From NCBI GenBank assembly GCA_037074615.1, contig CM073557.1, forward strand, positions 12,230,501 to 12,294,500: a stretch of DNA of 64,000 nucleotides, given 5' to 3'. Below are positions 47,427 through 59,599 of the stretch, piece after piece. This DNA is from Leucaena leucocephala (Eukaryota > Streptophyta > Magnoliopsida > Fabales > Fabaceae). A program made the translations under genes and the position numbers. The notes beneath the pieces were generated by a model that did not search any database, was not told the DNA's origin, and saw only the letters and a list, made by a program, of their open reading frames with translations. Position 1 is the first letter of the stretch. Each line of letters opens with the position of its first letter.

Positions 47427-48290
47427 ATGACGACTAGTAATACTGCTATATTATCGCTGTGATCTGTCCTTGAGAAGGACAAACTTAATAGGACAAACTT
47501 TCTTGACTGGTTTAGGAACTTGAGAATTGTTCTCAAGTAGGAAAGAAAGGCGCATGTCCTAGATCAACCCATTCCTAAGGAGCCAGCGGCCAATGCTCCT
47601 AGAGCTTAGAGAGATGCTTACACGAAGCATAAGGAAGACTCTGTCGATGTGGGGTGCTTGATGCTAGCCACCATGGTTCCGGAGCTCCAAAGAGATCTGG
47701 AACACATGGAGGCTTATGAGATGATTGTGCATCTCAAGGAAATATTCCAGCAACAGGCAAGGCAAGAGAGGTATGAGACCACTAAGGCCTTACATTCCTA
47801 CAAGATGGCTGAAGGTGCATCAGTCAGTACTCATGTCTTAAAGATGAAAGGGTACATTGATCACCTTGAGAGGCTTGGATTTCCCATGAGCCATGAGTTA
47901 GCTACAAATTTGATCTTAAACTCACTCCCACAAAGTTATGACCAGTTTGTCATGAACTGCAACATGAACAACATGGAGAAATCTATTTCTGAACTGCATG
48001 GGATGCTTAAAACTGCTGAGCCGAGTCTTAAGAAGAAGCCCAGTGCTGTTTTGATGGTTTAGAAAGGAAAGGGTATGAAAAAGAAAGGCAAAGGCAAGGG
48101 GAAGGGTCATGGCTCATCAGGTAAAACCAAAGAGTCAGGCAAGCCCGAAACCAAGCCTGTACCAAAGAAGGCAAAGCCTCCAAAGGAAGGAGTCTGCTTC
48201 TTCTGCAATGAACCTGGTCATTGGAAGAGGAATTGCAAACTCTACCTCGAAGATCTGAAAAAGAACAAGAAGGATGGAGGGGCTATCGCT
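47427..48290 (+). pseudogene. Copia Gag (capsid/nucleocapsid) remnant
   Basis: The ATG at 47427 is chosen because it is in frame with everything downstream to 49661. Stops occur at 47460, 47538, 47607 and 48060. The clean middle, 47649-48062, is a UBN2/retrotran_gag_2-type capsid domain. Then follow a lysine/glycine-rich basic stretch and a complete CCHC zinc knuckle (CFFCNEPGHWKRNC, 48195-48236). Gag would form the virus-like particle and bind the element RNA. The knuckle still has all four metal ligands. Confidence 0.85.
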
Positions 48291-48686
48291 TCAGGTATTT
48301 ATGTTATAGACATTCATCTTTCTACTTCCACTTCATGGTTATTAGATACTGCATGTGGTTCTCATATTTGTACAAATGTGTAGGGACTAAAGGACAGAAG
48401 GAAGCTGAAAAAGGGCAAGGTTGACCTACGAGTTGGAAACAGAGCAAGGGTTGCTTCGTTAGCTGTAGGCACTTATGAATTAGTTCTGCCCACTGGGCTT
48501 TTGTTAGTTTTGAACAATTGCTATTATGTTCCTGCTTTAAGTAGTAACATTGTTTCACTTTCTTATTTAGATAAGGAAGGTTTCACTTCCATTGCTGGGA
48601 ATAGTAGATGTTCTATTTATCGTAATGATATTTTCTATGCTCATGGTGATTTGCATGTTGATCATTACATATTAAATTTGGAATAA
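48291..48686 (+). pseudogene. Copia aspartic protease remnant
   Basis: Follows the zinc knuckle in the same frame. The active-site segment reads LLDTACGSH (D at 48345-48347), with alanine where aspartic proteases have glycine in D-T/S-G. A TAG at 48381 and a TAA at 48684 interrupt or end it. The stretch NNCYYVPALSSNIVSL is the usual C-terminal part of copia protease. The enzyme would process Gag-Pol; with the altered active site and stops it cannot. Confidence 0.8.
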
Positions 48687-48689
48687 CCC

Positions 48690-49661
48690 AATCATGGAAA
48701 TATCTATAACATAACCACCAAAAGGGTCAAATCGAACGATTTGAATCTGACATACCTTTGGCACTGTCGTCTAGGCCACATAAATGAGAAACATATTTTC
48801 AAACTCCATCAAGATGGATTTCTAAACTCATTTGATTTGGAATCATATGACACTTGCGAGTCTTGCTTGTTAGGAAAGATGACAAAGTCACCCTTCACTG
48901 GGCACAGTGAGAGGGACACTGATTTATTAGGCCTCATACATACAGATGTGTGTGGACCGATGAACACAAATGCCAGATGAGGTTATTCGTACTTCATAAC
49001 ATTCATAGATGATTTCAGAAGATATGGGTATATCTATCTGATGAAACATAAATCTGAATCTTTTGAAAAGTTCAAGATATTTCAAAATGAAGTACAAAAC
49101 TAGCTTGACAAAATAATTAAAGCCCTTCGATCTAATCGGGGTGGTGAATATTTGAGCCAAGAGTTCATAGATCATCTCAGGAGTTGTGGGATAGTCTCGC
49201 AATTGACTCCTCCAGGGACACCACAATGGAATGGCATTTCTGAATGGAGGAATCAAACACTATTAGAAATGGTTCGATCCATGATGAGTCAAACAGATCT
49301 TCTGCCCTCCTTTTGGGGCCATGCCCTAGAGACAGCTGCGTTCACACTCAATCGTGTTCCATCTAAGTCAATTGAAAAGACTCCATATGAGATATGGACT
49401 GGGAGGATGCCTAGTTTGTCTTTTCTCAAGATTTGGGGATGCGAGGTCTATGTTAAGCAACAAGCCTCAGACAAATTAGCGTCTAAATCCTCAAAATGCC
49501 TTTTTGTGGGATATCCTAAGGAAACCAAGGGATATTATGTCTACAACCCTGCTGATAACAAAGTGTTTGTTGTCAGAAATGGTATCTTTCTCGAACGAGA
49601 ATTTATCTCTAAAAGAACCAGTGGGAATAAGGTACACCTCGAAGAAGTTCAAGAGCCATAA
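48690..49661 (+). pseudogene. Copia integrase remnant
   Basis: The N-terminal zinc-binding HHCC motif is intact (LWHCRLGH, then CESC). The core has the first catalytic D (IHTDVCGP, 48945-48947). The second is asparagine (RSNRGGEY, AAT at 49134-49136), and the glutamate is kept (SEWRN, 49242-49244) at the normal 35-residue spacing. Stops: TGA near 48978, TAG near 49101, TAA at 49659. The C-terminal WGCEVYVK and SKCLFVGY blocks are present. The D-to-N change fits a G-to-A transition. Integrase would insert the cDNA into the chromosome. Confidence 0.88.
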
Positions 49662-51617
49662 GACACTACAGAACTGCAAATGGAAAATGGAGAAGACTCA
49701 CAACAAGTTGTTGAGACTCCTCAAGTCATGCAAGGTCCACGAAAGTCTAATAGGACACGACTTCAGCCTCAGAGATATCGATTTCTGATTTCTGACAGTC
49801 GTGATGTGTTGCTCATTGAGCATAATGAGCCGACTACCTATCAAGAAGCTATAGTGGGACCAAACTCTGAAAAGTGGCTTAATGCCATGAAGTCTGAGAT
49901 GTAATCCATATACGACAACAAGGTTTGGACCTTAGTCGACCCGCCTAAAGGTGTAAAAACCGTCGGGTGCAAGTGGGTTTCTAAGGAGAAAACTGACATA
50001 GATGGCAATGTATGTGTTGTTCATTGAGCATAATGAGCCGACTACCTATCAAGAAGCTATAGTGGGACCAAACTCTGAAAAGTGGCTTAATGCCATGAAG
50101 TCTGAGATGTAATCCATATACGACAACAAGGTTTGGACCTTAGTCGACCCGCCTAAAGGTGTAAAAACCGTCGGGTGCAAGTGGGTTTCTAAGGAGAAAA
50201 CTGACATGGATGGCAATGTAAATGTCTTCAAGGCACGACTGGTTACAAAAGGATTTACTCAAAATCATGGTGTGGACTATGATGAGACCTTTTTCCCAGT
50301 TACAATGGCCAAATCAATCAGAATCCTCTTTGCCATAGGAACATATTATGACTATGAAATATGGCAGATGGACATCAAGACAACCTTCCTTAATGGAAAG
50401 CTCCTTGAGGATGTGTACATGACACAACCAGAAGGGTTTGTACGTGCCGAGGACTCTGGTAAAGTGTGCAAGCTTCAAAGGTCCATTTATGGACTGAAGC
50501 AAGCCTCTCAGAGTTAGAACCATCGTTTTGATGAAGTAGTCAAAGGTTTGGATTTCTTCAAAATATGTATGAACCTTGTGTGTACAAGAAGGTTAGTGGG
50601 AGCACAGTTGTGTTTTTGGTACTCTATGTTGATGACATCGTACTTATTGGAAATGACATTCCTACCTTGCAGATTGTCAAGTCTTGGTTAGGAAAGTATT
50701 TCTCGATGAAAGACTTGGGTGAAGCCACCTACATCCTAGGAATCAGGATCTGTAGAGATAGATCTAAAAGACTTCTAGGACTCAGTCAGAGCACATACAT
50801 AGACAAAATACTGCATAGGTTCAGTATGCACGAATCAAAGAGGGGTTTCATACCCATGTCTCATGGTACTCACCTCAGTAAAGATATGTGTCCTGGTACA
50901 TCTGATCAGCGAGGTCACTTGAGTAAAGTTCTATATGCCTCGGCTATAGGATCTATCATGTATGCCATATTATGTACTCGATCGGATGTCTCGTTTGCCT
51001 TAAGTATGACTAGCAGATATCAACAGGACCCTGGTGAGGGCTATTCGACTGCTATCAAGAATATCCTTAAGTACTTAAGAAGGACTAATGACTTATTTTT
51101 TGTCTATGGTGGATTGGATGACGAACTCTGTATAACTGGTTACATAGATGTGAGTTTCCAAACTGATCAGGATGACCAAAAATCGTGGTCTAGATATATA
51201 TTCCTCCTCAATAATGTAGCAGTAAACTGGAAGAGCTCTAAGCAGGGTACTGTAACAGATTCTGCAACGAAAGTTGAGTATATAGTAGCATCTGATACAG
51301 CTAAGGAAGCTGTTTGGATCAGGAAGTTTATCACAGAACTAGGGGTGATACCTACCATCTCAGATCCAATAAATTTGCTATGTGAACATAGTGGTGCAAT
51401 TGCACAGGCCAAAGAGCCTAGGTCACATCAAAGGACCAAGCATATACTCAGGCGATTTCATCTCATCAGAGAAATCAACGATAGAGGTGATATAAAAATA
51501 TGCAAAGTAGCAGGAGAAGATAATGTTGCTGATCCACTAATAAAGCCACTTGTGCAGGCAAAGCATGACCATCATGTTAGATCAATGGAAATTAGTCAAA
51601 TTAATGATTGTACCTAG
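49662..51617 (+). pseudogene. Copia reverse transcriptase and RNase H remnant
   Basis: The RT N-terminus is broken by a TAA and the tandem duplication at 49804-50219. RT continues in the +1 frame at 50206-50517 (FKARLVTKGFTQ; the first catalytic D of WQMDIKTTFLNG is present). A TAG follows, then another one-base shift near 50543. The last frame, 50565-51617, has the active-site YVDD at 50625-50636, the connection and RNase H. In RNase H the first acid is kept (GYIDVS, 51147), but the expected glutamate is K (SATKVEY, 51270) and the next acid is E in place of D (LLCEHSG, 51384). The terminal KPL block is intact. Confidence 0.9.
49804..50219 (+). repeat. 208-bp tandem duplication inside copia RT
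   Basis: 49804-50011 and 50012-50219 are copies that differ at only two positions by eye (C/T at 49812/50020, A/G at the GACATA/GACATG site). Both contain the same TAA. Since 208 is not a multiple of three, it shifts the RT frame by one. Confidence 0.9.
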
Positions 51618-51618
51618 T

Positions 51619-51631
51619 GCAAGTGGGAGGT
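51619..51631 (+). promoter_or_regulatory. Copia polypurine tract
   Basis: GCAAGTGGGAGGT directly before the 3' LTR start, as usual in copia elements. It would prime plus-strand synthesis. Confidence 0.8.
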
Positions 51632-53392
51632 TGTTGGAAATTGTGTCCTAGGGGCTAATAATTGTCTAATGAACATTGTTGATTTATGAATTTATTAACT
51701 GTGTTATCATATTATTTGCATGTTTACTATGATGGCCATCCTTGGATAACTCATGATCTTATCCTAAATGTCCCTAGTCAGTCATCTATACGGGAGCAGA
51801 GATGAAATAAGACCAGTATGACTTTGAAGATGTATAGAGATATAAATCAAAGTCATAGGCACATGTAAGAGTACAAGGTGTTGGACTGACCCGCTATGAG
51901 AGAGCTGCATAGGTTAAGTCATAAGTTTCTCTCATATACAAACCATGTCACTATGCCCTTTGACCTGAGATCATCATGGATTCTTACATGACAAACGCTC
52001 ATCTTTGACCTAGTCAAAAGTCACTTTTGACCAAGTGATCATAAAGACTATGTTCGGGCTTAGTGGTTTTCCGTGCGGAGGAATATGAATGGTCAAGATG
52101 GAATTTGTCACTCACATTCGTAGAGAGATATTACCGGGCCCCTCGATAAGTGAGTCTGAGAAATGTATGGCCATACTGTAATGGAAAGGTAGTTCCATTT
52201 CTATAGTCAGACTACTCAGGGATCAAGAAAGTAACGGTCAGGAATAGGAGGATGACATTCTCCATGCCTCATCCATGACCAAAATATCGTGTGACAAAAG
52301 GGACATGATATGGTTGTATAAAAGGTTACATTGTTCATCGATCCTCATATGATTTGGGTAGTCATAATGTCTTGCTAGAGACCGCTTGAGAGTTATGAGT
52401 CAGTATAGTAAATGGCCCACTGCCAACTTCATATGGGCCTACAGGGTCGCATACAAAAAAGCCCAACACGAGCTATGATATCTAGATTCATTGAATCTTC
52501 AGATTCAAAGAATGATCCAGGGTGGATGTATATATTTATTTATATTTATATTCGTATATATATAAATTCGTGTATATGTATATATTATATATAAGAGATA
52601 TTTACAAGATTTAATTTATAAGGATAAATTAAATCTCTATCACGTTTGAATTTAAAATTCAAATTAATATGATATCTCATATAAGAGATATTTACAAGAT
52701 TTAATTTATAAGGATAAAATTAAATCTCTACCACGTTTGAATTTGAAATTCAAATTGATATGATATCTCAAATTTGATTTATGAGAATAAATCAAATGTA
52801 ATTGCGTCTTATCTTTATTTTAAATTAAATAAATGGGTGAATTAAATCTGTGGGATGGATTTAATACAAACACTTTATTTAATTAGTTTCTTATCAAATT
52901 ATACAATATATGATATTGTATTAATTTCAGAATTAATATAAGATTAATTCTAAAAATTCAAGTCTGTGGTAACACGCATAGCATCCTATATATCTGATAT
53001 TTAGGAGCTATGGTTGGGATAGAAGAAAAGTGTGAACAAGTATTCGCAAAAGGTTTGCAGATAAGAAACTGCCGAAATAGAGACGGAGAGGACAAATTCT
53101 TGAGTAAGCCCTAGAGGGACAGGAGGCGCTAGCATGTCGTTCGTGATTAGAACGTTATTCGTGTGGATACCAGTAGAGGAAGCCGACCTGAGTCATCGAC
53201 TTCTTGCTATCGAAAAGAGATCACGAGCCACGGAGAAAAGCAATGGACATCACAACTAGAAGCTAACAAAGTCGCGACTGAATATTGAGGGTAATACTTC
53301 TTTCCACTTGACTTAAACACATATAGTAGATCCTGGCAGGGATTGAAAATATTTTAAGTTAATTTCTGCTGCGTGTCTTCCAATTCCTTACA
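51632..53392 (+). mobile_element. Copia 3' LTR (1761 bp)
   Basis: From TGTTGGAAA to AATTCCTTACA. The AT-rich subrepeats are near 52590-52770. The last about 680 bp have no counterpart in the 5' LTR. A likely promoter lies in the AT-rich middle, but I cannot single out a TATA box among many candidates. Confidence 0.85.
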
Positions 53393-54921
53393 GAGGTGGC
53401 ATGAAAGGTGTCCTCATGGGACCCACAAGGTACCACATGGCATGATTACAGGAAAAGAAGAAAAGTTAAGGACACATATCATGAGATTAGAGAAAGGGGC
53501 AAAAGTAAAAAGGATACGTGGCATAATCTCAGTAGCTCATTATAGGAAAAGGCTCTGGAATTCTCTGGAGAGGCTGAGTCAGCTGGTGAGGTGTCCCAAG
53601 GGCCCCATAATTATGCCACATACCCCCTGAGGCATCCCCTGAGGTGTCCTTGGATGATGTCATAATGGTGAGTCATTAAGGAGGGTGATGTCATCGTGAT
53701 GATGCAGGCAAAGCTTCTTGAGGAATCTAAGCAATCTGGGCCATTCATCACGATTCAATCTGAGCCATTCATTTCACCTACACTCACCTATAAATAGACC
53801 CTTCCCCCTCACTTCATTCCCATGGCCAAGCAAGGCAAAATAAGAGAAAGAAGAGAGAAAGAGAGAAAGAAAGAAAGGAAGAGAAAGAAAGGAAGGAGTT
53901 CTGGCAGAGTCAGGAGCAGTCCAAGGAGCTGAGGGACTGGGCAAAGCTTAGAAATAAGGTAAGTAAGTTATCTAGTTCCTTCTCTAATAAAGTAGAGGAT
54001 TGCTCTTAGTAGTTAGAATAGAGAAATATCTCTATTAATAAAGGTAGCTAAAGGTAGAAAGAAAGTTAGGGGAATATTAGAGTAAGGATATTTCCCCTAG
54101 TTAAGCATGAGGTAAGTAGAGCTATACTGGATAATAATAAAGACATTATGATGCTATGTATAGGCTCTGACTTATGATAAGAAGGGACCTTAGAGGCAAG
54201 GCTAAGAGCTGGAAGGAAAGGCTACACGCAGGGAGTAAACTTACCTACTTGTATGCTTATACTGCTTGGATATTTTATGTGATATTTTCTTACCTTGATG
54301 ATGTGAAGCTTGTATGATTAAGTAATGCTTTGATTCTTTTTATACTATGGCCATATGTTATAATTAAGTAACATGGACGTATGTATGTTATCATGACGCA
54401 AGCATGATCATTAAGTACACAAATAGTAACATCAAGCATATAGTTGTATACATTGTATGGTTTCTTTCTACTACTAAGATTTTCCCATAAATCTCATCCC
54501 CTTCCTTCTAATCCCAATCCCATAGGTATGTTAGAAGAGGACTGAAGAAGCATGAAGAGAAGCTAGGGATTGGATATTGCAAATGTTGGGACCAAAATGC
54601 TGAAATCAGGGAAAAATGTAGGATGAACAATACATTTCAAACATTGACGGATGTTGGCCTGGTCAAGGCATGGTCAATGAGTTATTTTTCCCTGAAAGAA
54701 AATTAAGTTAGCTTCGTGTAGTAATTTGAACCACTTCATTTTGACTTTTCTAGAATTAGTTATGATTTTTTGAAGTTAGGTCACTCCTCTGGAATTTACA
54801 TAGTGAACAGTACTCGTTAAGAGTAAAATTCCAGATTGAGTAATTTGACTTCCATAGCCTTTAAAGTGGTTTCAGATGCTACCATTTGGTCCCTAAGATG
54901 TATGAAAATGAGGATGTTACA
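53393..54921 (+). mobile_element. 5' LTR of element IV (R-b), first part missing
   Basis: Matches the solo R-b LTR from about its position 369 (16355) to the end GGATGTTACA (54921). It contains TATAAATA at 53789, the purine leader at 53835-53900, a GTAAGT donor-like site at 53959, an AGGTA-like motif near 54230 and a worn hairpin near 54472. The part before 53393 is replaced by the copia element, which on its other side abuts an R-a start. Confidence 0.78.
53789..53796 (+). promoter_or_regulatory. TATA box of the element IV LTR
   Basis: TATAAATA then GACCCTTCCCCCTC, identical to the solo LTR copy at 16736. Confidence 0.6.
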
Positions 54922-54924
54922 TTT

Positions 54925-54937
54925 TGGTAATAGAGTA
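54925..54937 (+). promoter_or_regulatory. Degenerate primer binding site, element IV
   Basis: TGGTAATAGAGTA, with three changes from TGGTATCAGAGCA, in the normal place four bases after the LTR end. Confidence 0.65.
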
Positions 54938-56728
54938 GAGGATTCTGGCTCAGAGTATAAGGTTCTGGTACAAAATTGAGAGGGTTCTAGTAAAGAGCAA
55001 AGGGTTCTGGCACAAAGTATAAGATTCTGACATAGAACAGAAGGTTCTGGCTAAGTAATGCTCTAGTATAGTTAGAGATTTAAAGTAAGAGGTTATCCCC
55101 CTTGTAGAGAATATGGGGATGGTGCTCAATACTTAGAGACAGTGTCAACCAGATAGATATAATAGTACCCCATACCTTACAGCGATACAGGGTAATCTTC
55201 AAGGAAGTAGATTAGTCTTAGTCAGCCGTTACTATCGAGGTCTCATGTTTCTTAGCACGATATGGATAGACTAAGCAGGATAACATCTGGGAGGCGGTTT
55301 CCTCTGTGGATAGGGACAGAAGCTGACCAGTCCCAGGTCAAGGGAAACTTCTAAACGTTACAGTGACAATGATAATGAAGGTACTAACCTGGTTGAAGTT
55401 AATCAACTAGGGGGTTGGTACAAAGTTTAATCAAGCCATATAGTATAAAGTAAGAAGATATGAAGGATTAGTTCAAGATAATGTTCAGAAGTAGATCCTC
55501 TATGTGAGTAGATCTACATTACGAAAGAATTTGTTCAGCTAGTGTTTTCTGAACAAAAGAATCAATAGTTAGAGATGAGATGATTAATAGATAGAGAAAG
55601 CAGAAGTTCCCAAGATAGAGGAGCCAGAGTCTAGTCTAGAGTAGACTAACACTAATAGAGAGAAAGGTAGCCACAATTTCAAAGATAAAGAGACTCCCCA
55701 ATTTAAGAAAGAGTAAGAAGGATTGAGTCTATACCCTAGTAAGAGGGTAATATGGCAGCCTAAGTTAAATGAGTAGTTATTTCATGTTTCTAAATGAATG
55801 TTTGGAATCTAACAGATAACGGGATAGAGGAAAGAATGTTTTAAAGTTTATTTAGTTGATTGTTCAATTGCAGTGTACGTATGATAGATGGTTGAGAAAA
55901 TTTATGTGATGATGATATAGCTTATGTTGCCACAAGTTATGAGGAATAGTTGCATCTCCTTGCAGTTGTCATATGATGACACTTATGTTTGAGTATGCTA
56001 TGAATACTCCCCTCATGTAGTACATGTAGGATAAAGTTTATGATGAGAAAGTTATGTTGCTCCCATACCATATGACATGCAATAAGAATGTACCCAGGAG
56101 GATAAACAATCTCAGTAAGTAGGACAGTTGTTATAGTATGATTGGGGTTACTCAAGTATTTCTATAGACTTGCAAATACAGTACTCAGGGCCATTTCTTA
56201 TGTTAGGGTTATAGCAAGTACCAAGAAGGTGGTAGTGTTATAACTCTATCAAAAGAAATGGCATACAGAAAGAGTAAGAGATAGCAGTAAAAAGATTGTT
56301 TTCATATCACTCTTCAGATAAGAGTTGGATATGAAACAGATGGCTCTCAGATAGATCTAGATTCAGATGAGTTCAGATCACTCTTCAGATAAGAGTTAGA
56401 TCAAATGCAGATTGCTCGCAGTTAGAGCATAGTTCAAATGGCTCACAGTTAGAGCATAAATTTAAATAAGTTATGATGAGGCCATAGTAACACAGTGCAA
56501 TGGCAGGTGGTTAGACCATAATTGGTAAGCCACAACAGAGTAAGAAAGATGAGAAGGAACTCCTGAGTAAGAGGGAAAATAAGTAAAGTCTTTGTAAATA
56601 ATATGGGCTACTGAATGTATTTTAAAAATGTTATTAAGTTATCAACAAGTGGAAGCAGCTAACTGTATAACTTAGTCTGTAGGATAAGATCTTTCAGAGA
56701 TGATGATATAGTATAACAGAATCACAAA
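54938..56728 (+). other. Element IV internal region
   Basis: Begins with six 20-21-bp repeats on GGTTCTGGCACAGAGTATAAG (54940-55060) and continues colinear with 10840-11215. It then has blocks shared with elements I and V (AGTAGATCCTCTATGTGAG near 55490, AAAGAGACTCCCCAATT near 55687). ORF-A and the Gag-like block are not recognisable. Short repeats on CTTCAGATAAGAGTT and GTTAGAGCATA occupy 56320-56470. It is cut by a reverse LTR at 56729. Confidence 0.6.
56320..56470 (+). repeat. Short repeats in element IV
   Basis: CTCTTCAGATAAGAGTT appears twice and CAGTTAGAGCATA twice, interspersed with AGATTGCTCG/AGATGGCTC variants. The array recalls the TTGCAATAGAG repeats of element I but is not identical. 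Confidence 0.5.
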
Positions 56729-58255
56729 TGTAACATCCTTACTTTCATACGTCCTAAGGACCATTCAATGGCATTTAGAACCACAAACAAGACATTGGAA
56801 GTCCATTAGCCAAATCTGGAATTTTACTCTTTCTCGGGTTACTGTTCATATGGTATTCTAGATTACGCAACAAACTTCGAGAAATCATAAATAATTCTAT
56901 AAAAATTGAAATGAAGTGGTTTAAAAAGATACGTGAATATAACATCTTGAAATTTAAGGATAAAATAATTTACAGACCAAATGATTAGCCAATTAATACA
57001 GTTTATTCGTTGAAGTTTACTGTTCATTTGGTCAAAAACTCTGGAAACAGATTCTGGTCCCTTACTTTGGAAATTCATTTCTCTTCATATACACATCCAA
57101 ATGAAACGTTCTACCTAAGAACTTAATGATCTGTATGTGTACTACATGTTCATAAATTTTTGTGAAATAATTCCTTCATTTGCTAGGTCAAACTGAAGCC
57201 ACAACAAAACTACTTTAGGACCTACGTTTTTACTATTTCAGTTTCCTTTCTTTTACTTTCAATAATTATTCTAGCATACATGAATCATCTCTTTTGCCTT
57301 GTATGAATTCATATACATCATGGGGTTATACAATAGTTGTTTCATACAATATCATCACATAAATAGGTGCTTTACATGGCTTTGACATACATGGAAAGTG
57401 CATAGCATATGCTAACATCTTAAATACTTCACTTTTCTTCTTCCATGCTTTAGCTCTTCTCCATGGATACATTATCCATCATGCTTTAGCTAAATTGGTT
57501 GGTTATAAGAGGAATCTCAGTAGCAAACACTACCTCTTAAATATGCAAGATGGATGCTAATGCATGATATGTAATTTCATTAAACTTTCTTTGATTAGTG
57601 ACATGTCATCATGCTATATACTTTCACATAAAGTGCATGGCCATGGAAAACATGTTATTCGCAATACATTCAACATCATTTATCATGTCACAACATCATT
57701 CAAATATCATATACATGTCAACACATAAGCATACCACATCAAGCACATAAAGAGGTAAGTTCACTACCTTACAGACTTTACTTTCTTTCACTTTATCTTG
57801 CTTCTTTCTTCTCACATATCTTGGACATGTGGCTGCCTCTTTTAGAGCATACCAACCAATCCCTAACATCACATAACCATTCATCCATTACCATCTAATT
57901 TCCTTGAGCATTAAACTTACTTTAACTAACATAACTCCCTCTTGAACATTAAGCTCATTTATTTTCCTTAATCTTAACTAATGGATTTGGTCTTTGAATC
58001 AATTGATGTCTTCACTTTACCCTATACAATTTCATCTTTTGAATTCATTTATGAGCTTAGAATCATGAAATTCTAGCTCCTTCATGGCCTGCTGTACAGA
58101 ATTGAACATAGGCATACAATTCTTTCAAAAATTCTCATTTTGATTCTAATGCTTCCCATACATGTTTCTCCCCTTTATCCCACACAATTTTTCATTTTAA
58201 AACCCTTGGAATCATCAAATTCATGAAATTCCAATCACTTTTCATGCGTGTGAAC
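56729..58255 (-). mobile_element. R-a LTR, 3' part, reverse orientation
   Basis: Begins TGTAACATCC (LTR end) and matches 14138 onward and 25317 onward. It stops at the half-palindrome TTCATGCGTGTGAAC, where the forward LTR of element V begins. The missing part is expected to the right of element V, outside the window. Confidence 0.75.
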
Positions 58256-59535
58256 TGTCATATCCTAATTTTTCCCTATCTGTATAGTACTGATAGTGGA
58301 AAGAGGTTTAGAAAGGATTATGACGAAGATAAGAAGGAATGATAAAGGTTATATGAGTCCTGAAGAAGGAGAATGGTTAAAGGCCAAAAGTTAAAGTAGA
58401 AACAAGATTTGGGCCAAAAGTGGTAATTTCCAAAAGTTATGGGACCTAAATGTAATTAAGTAAAAAGTTCAAGGGCAAAATTGTAATTATAGAAAGATCA
58501 GCCTGAAAAGGGTTATAACTGCCTGGAAGATTTTTAGTCCCATATTCCATCAGTAAATAGAGGAAGATATGCTGGATAATCTAACATAATACAGAAATTT
58601 TATTAGGGCTCCAGACAGCAGATATTTATCTGATAGTCTAAAAGTTATCTGAATTTTTATCAGATTCTATGGACATCAGATATATGTGGGAAAATTACAG
58701 GAAAGTGTGCCCTACAGTGTCAGATGTCCTGGATCTGACAGAACTCCAGAAGAAGTTCTGTATAAAAAGTTATTCACATATCAGTGAATTTTGACGAGAG
58801 TTTGTTAACACCCGCGATCTGATAATGGAACTTATCGGTATGTAAGCCTAGATAGAATGAGATCAGATGACCTCATATATAGGCCCATCATGATGCCAAG
58901 GAAGGCCCAAAACCCAGGGTACCAGTCTATCAGTAGAAGGGCCCAGTGCCAGAAAAAGTGCGAAATTACGAAAATGCCCCTGGATGTCCAGAATGTACCA
59001 GAGATGGATGAAGGGCATTTTGGTCATCCGGGACAGGTTAAAAACGTGGAATATGGTATAAATATGATTAGTTGAGCCAATATATGCCCTGAGGCAGTAC
59101 AAAGAAGGGTGAAATGACAATTATGCCCTTAGGGTCAATATAGTGCAAGAAAGGACACCAAGGGTATTTTGGTCATTTCCCAAGGGATTTGTAATTAAGT
59201 TGTGGCCAGTACAAGTATGCCAATGGTGTGAGAATCCTAGACATTGATTTCCAGGATAGAATACAGATCCCGGTATATTATAAAAAATTAGGAACAGAAA
59301 ACAGTCCGATTTCTGTGAAACTGCACCGATCGGTACTGGATTAGACTGGAATTTTTCCAGAAGCTTCCTTACACTATGAGCACGCCACCTAACCCCTTGA
59401 GGTGTCCCTTGATGGGTCCCACATGATGTCATAATTATTATTTTATGAAAAAGTTAAATCCAAGATTAAATGTGGGCCTTTAGATCAAATAGTAACCAAA
59501 TCAATCTTGGCCATTCATTTTTCTTGGATTTTGGC

Positions 59536-59543
59536 TATAAATA
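59536..59543 (+). promoter_or_regulatory. TATA box of the element V LTR
   Basis: TATAAATA followed by CCCCCTCATT; start of transcription is expected near 59565-59575. Confidence 0.62.
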
Positions 59544-59599
59544 CCCCCTCATTCTGCAGCAAACCGTAGCTTCATGGACCCTTGGGAAACTCTTGCAAA

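Larger units (their letters stand above)
45362..53392 (+). mobile_element. Ty1/copia element, about 8 kb, inactive
   Basis: Two LTRs beginning TGTTGGAAA flank gag, protease, integrase, RT and RNase H in copia order. Gag to the RT start keeps one frame from 47427 with only stop codons. A 208-bp duplication and one further indel then shift it. The 5' LTR lacks its 3' third and no primer site was found. The flanks do not share a target duplication (AAAAG versus GAGGT) and belong to different family R LTR variants. LTRs differ at roughly one base in nine over the first 300 bp by eye, mostly transitions, so it is old. Confidence 0.9.

Noticed and set aside
50565..51617. 350-codon frame as a working RT/RNase H gene
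   Set aside because: It is only the 3' part of the copia pol, lacks the RT N-terminus in frame and has changed RNase H catalytic residues.
45357..53397. Target duplication for the large copia element
   Set aside because: The bases flanking the two ends, AAAAG and GAGGT, do not match, even allowing a shift of one or two bases.
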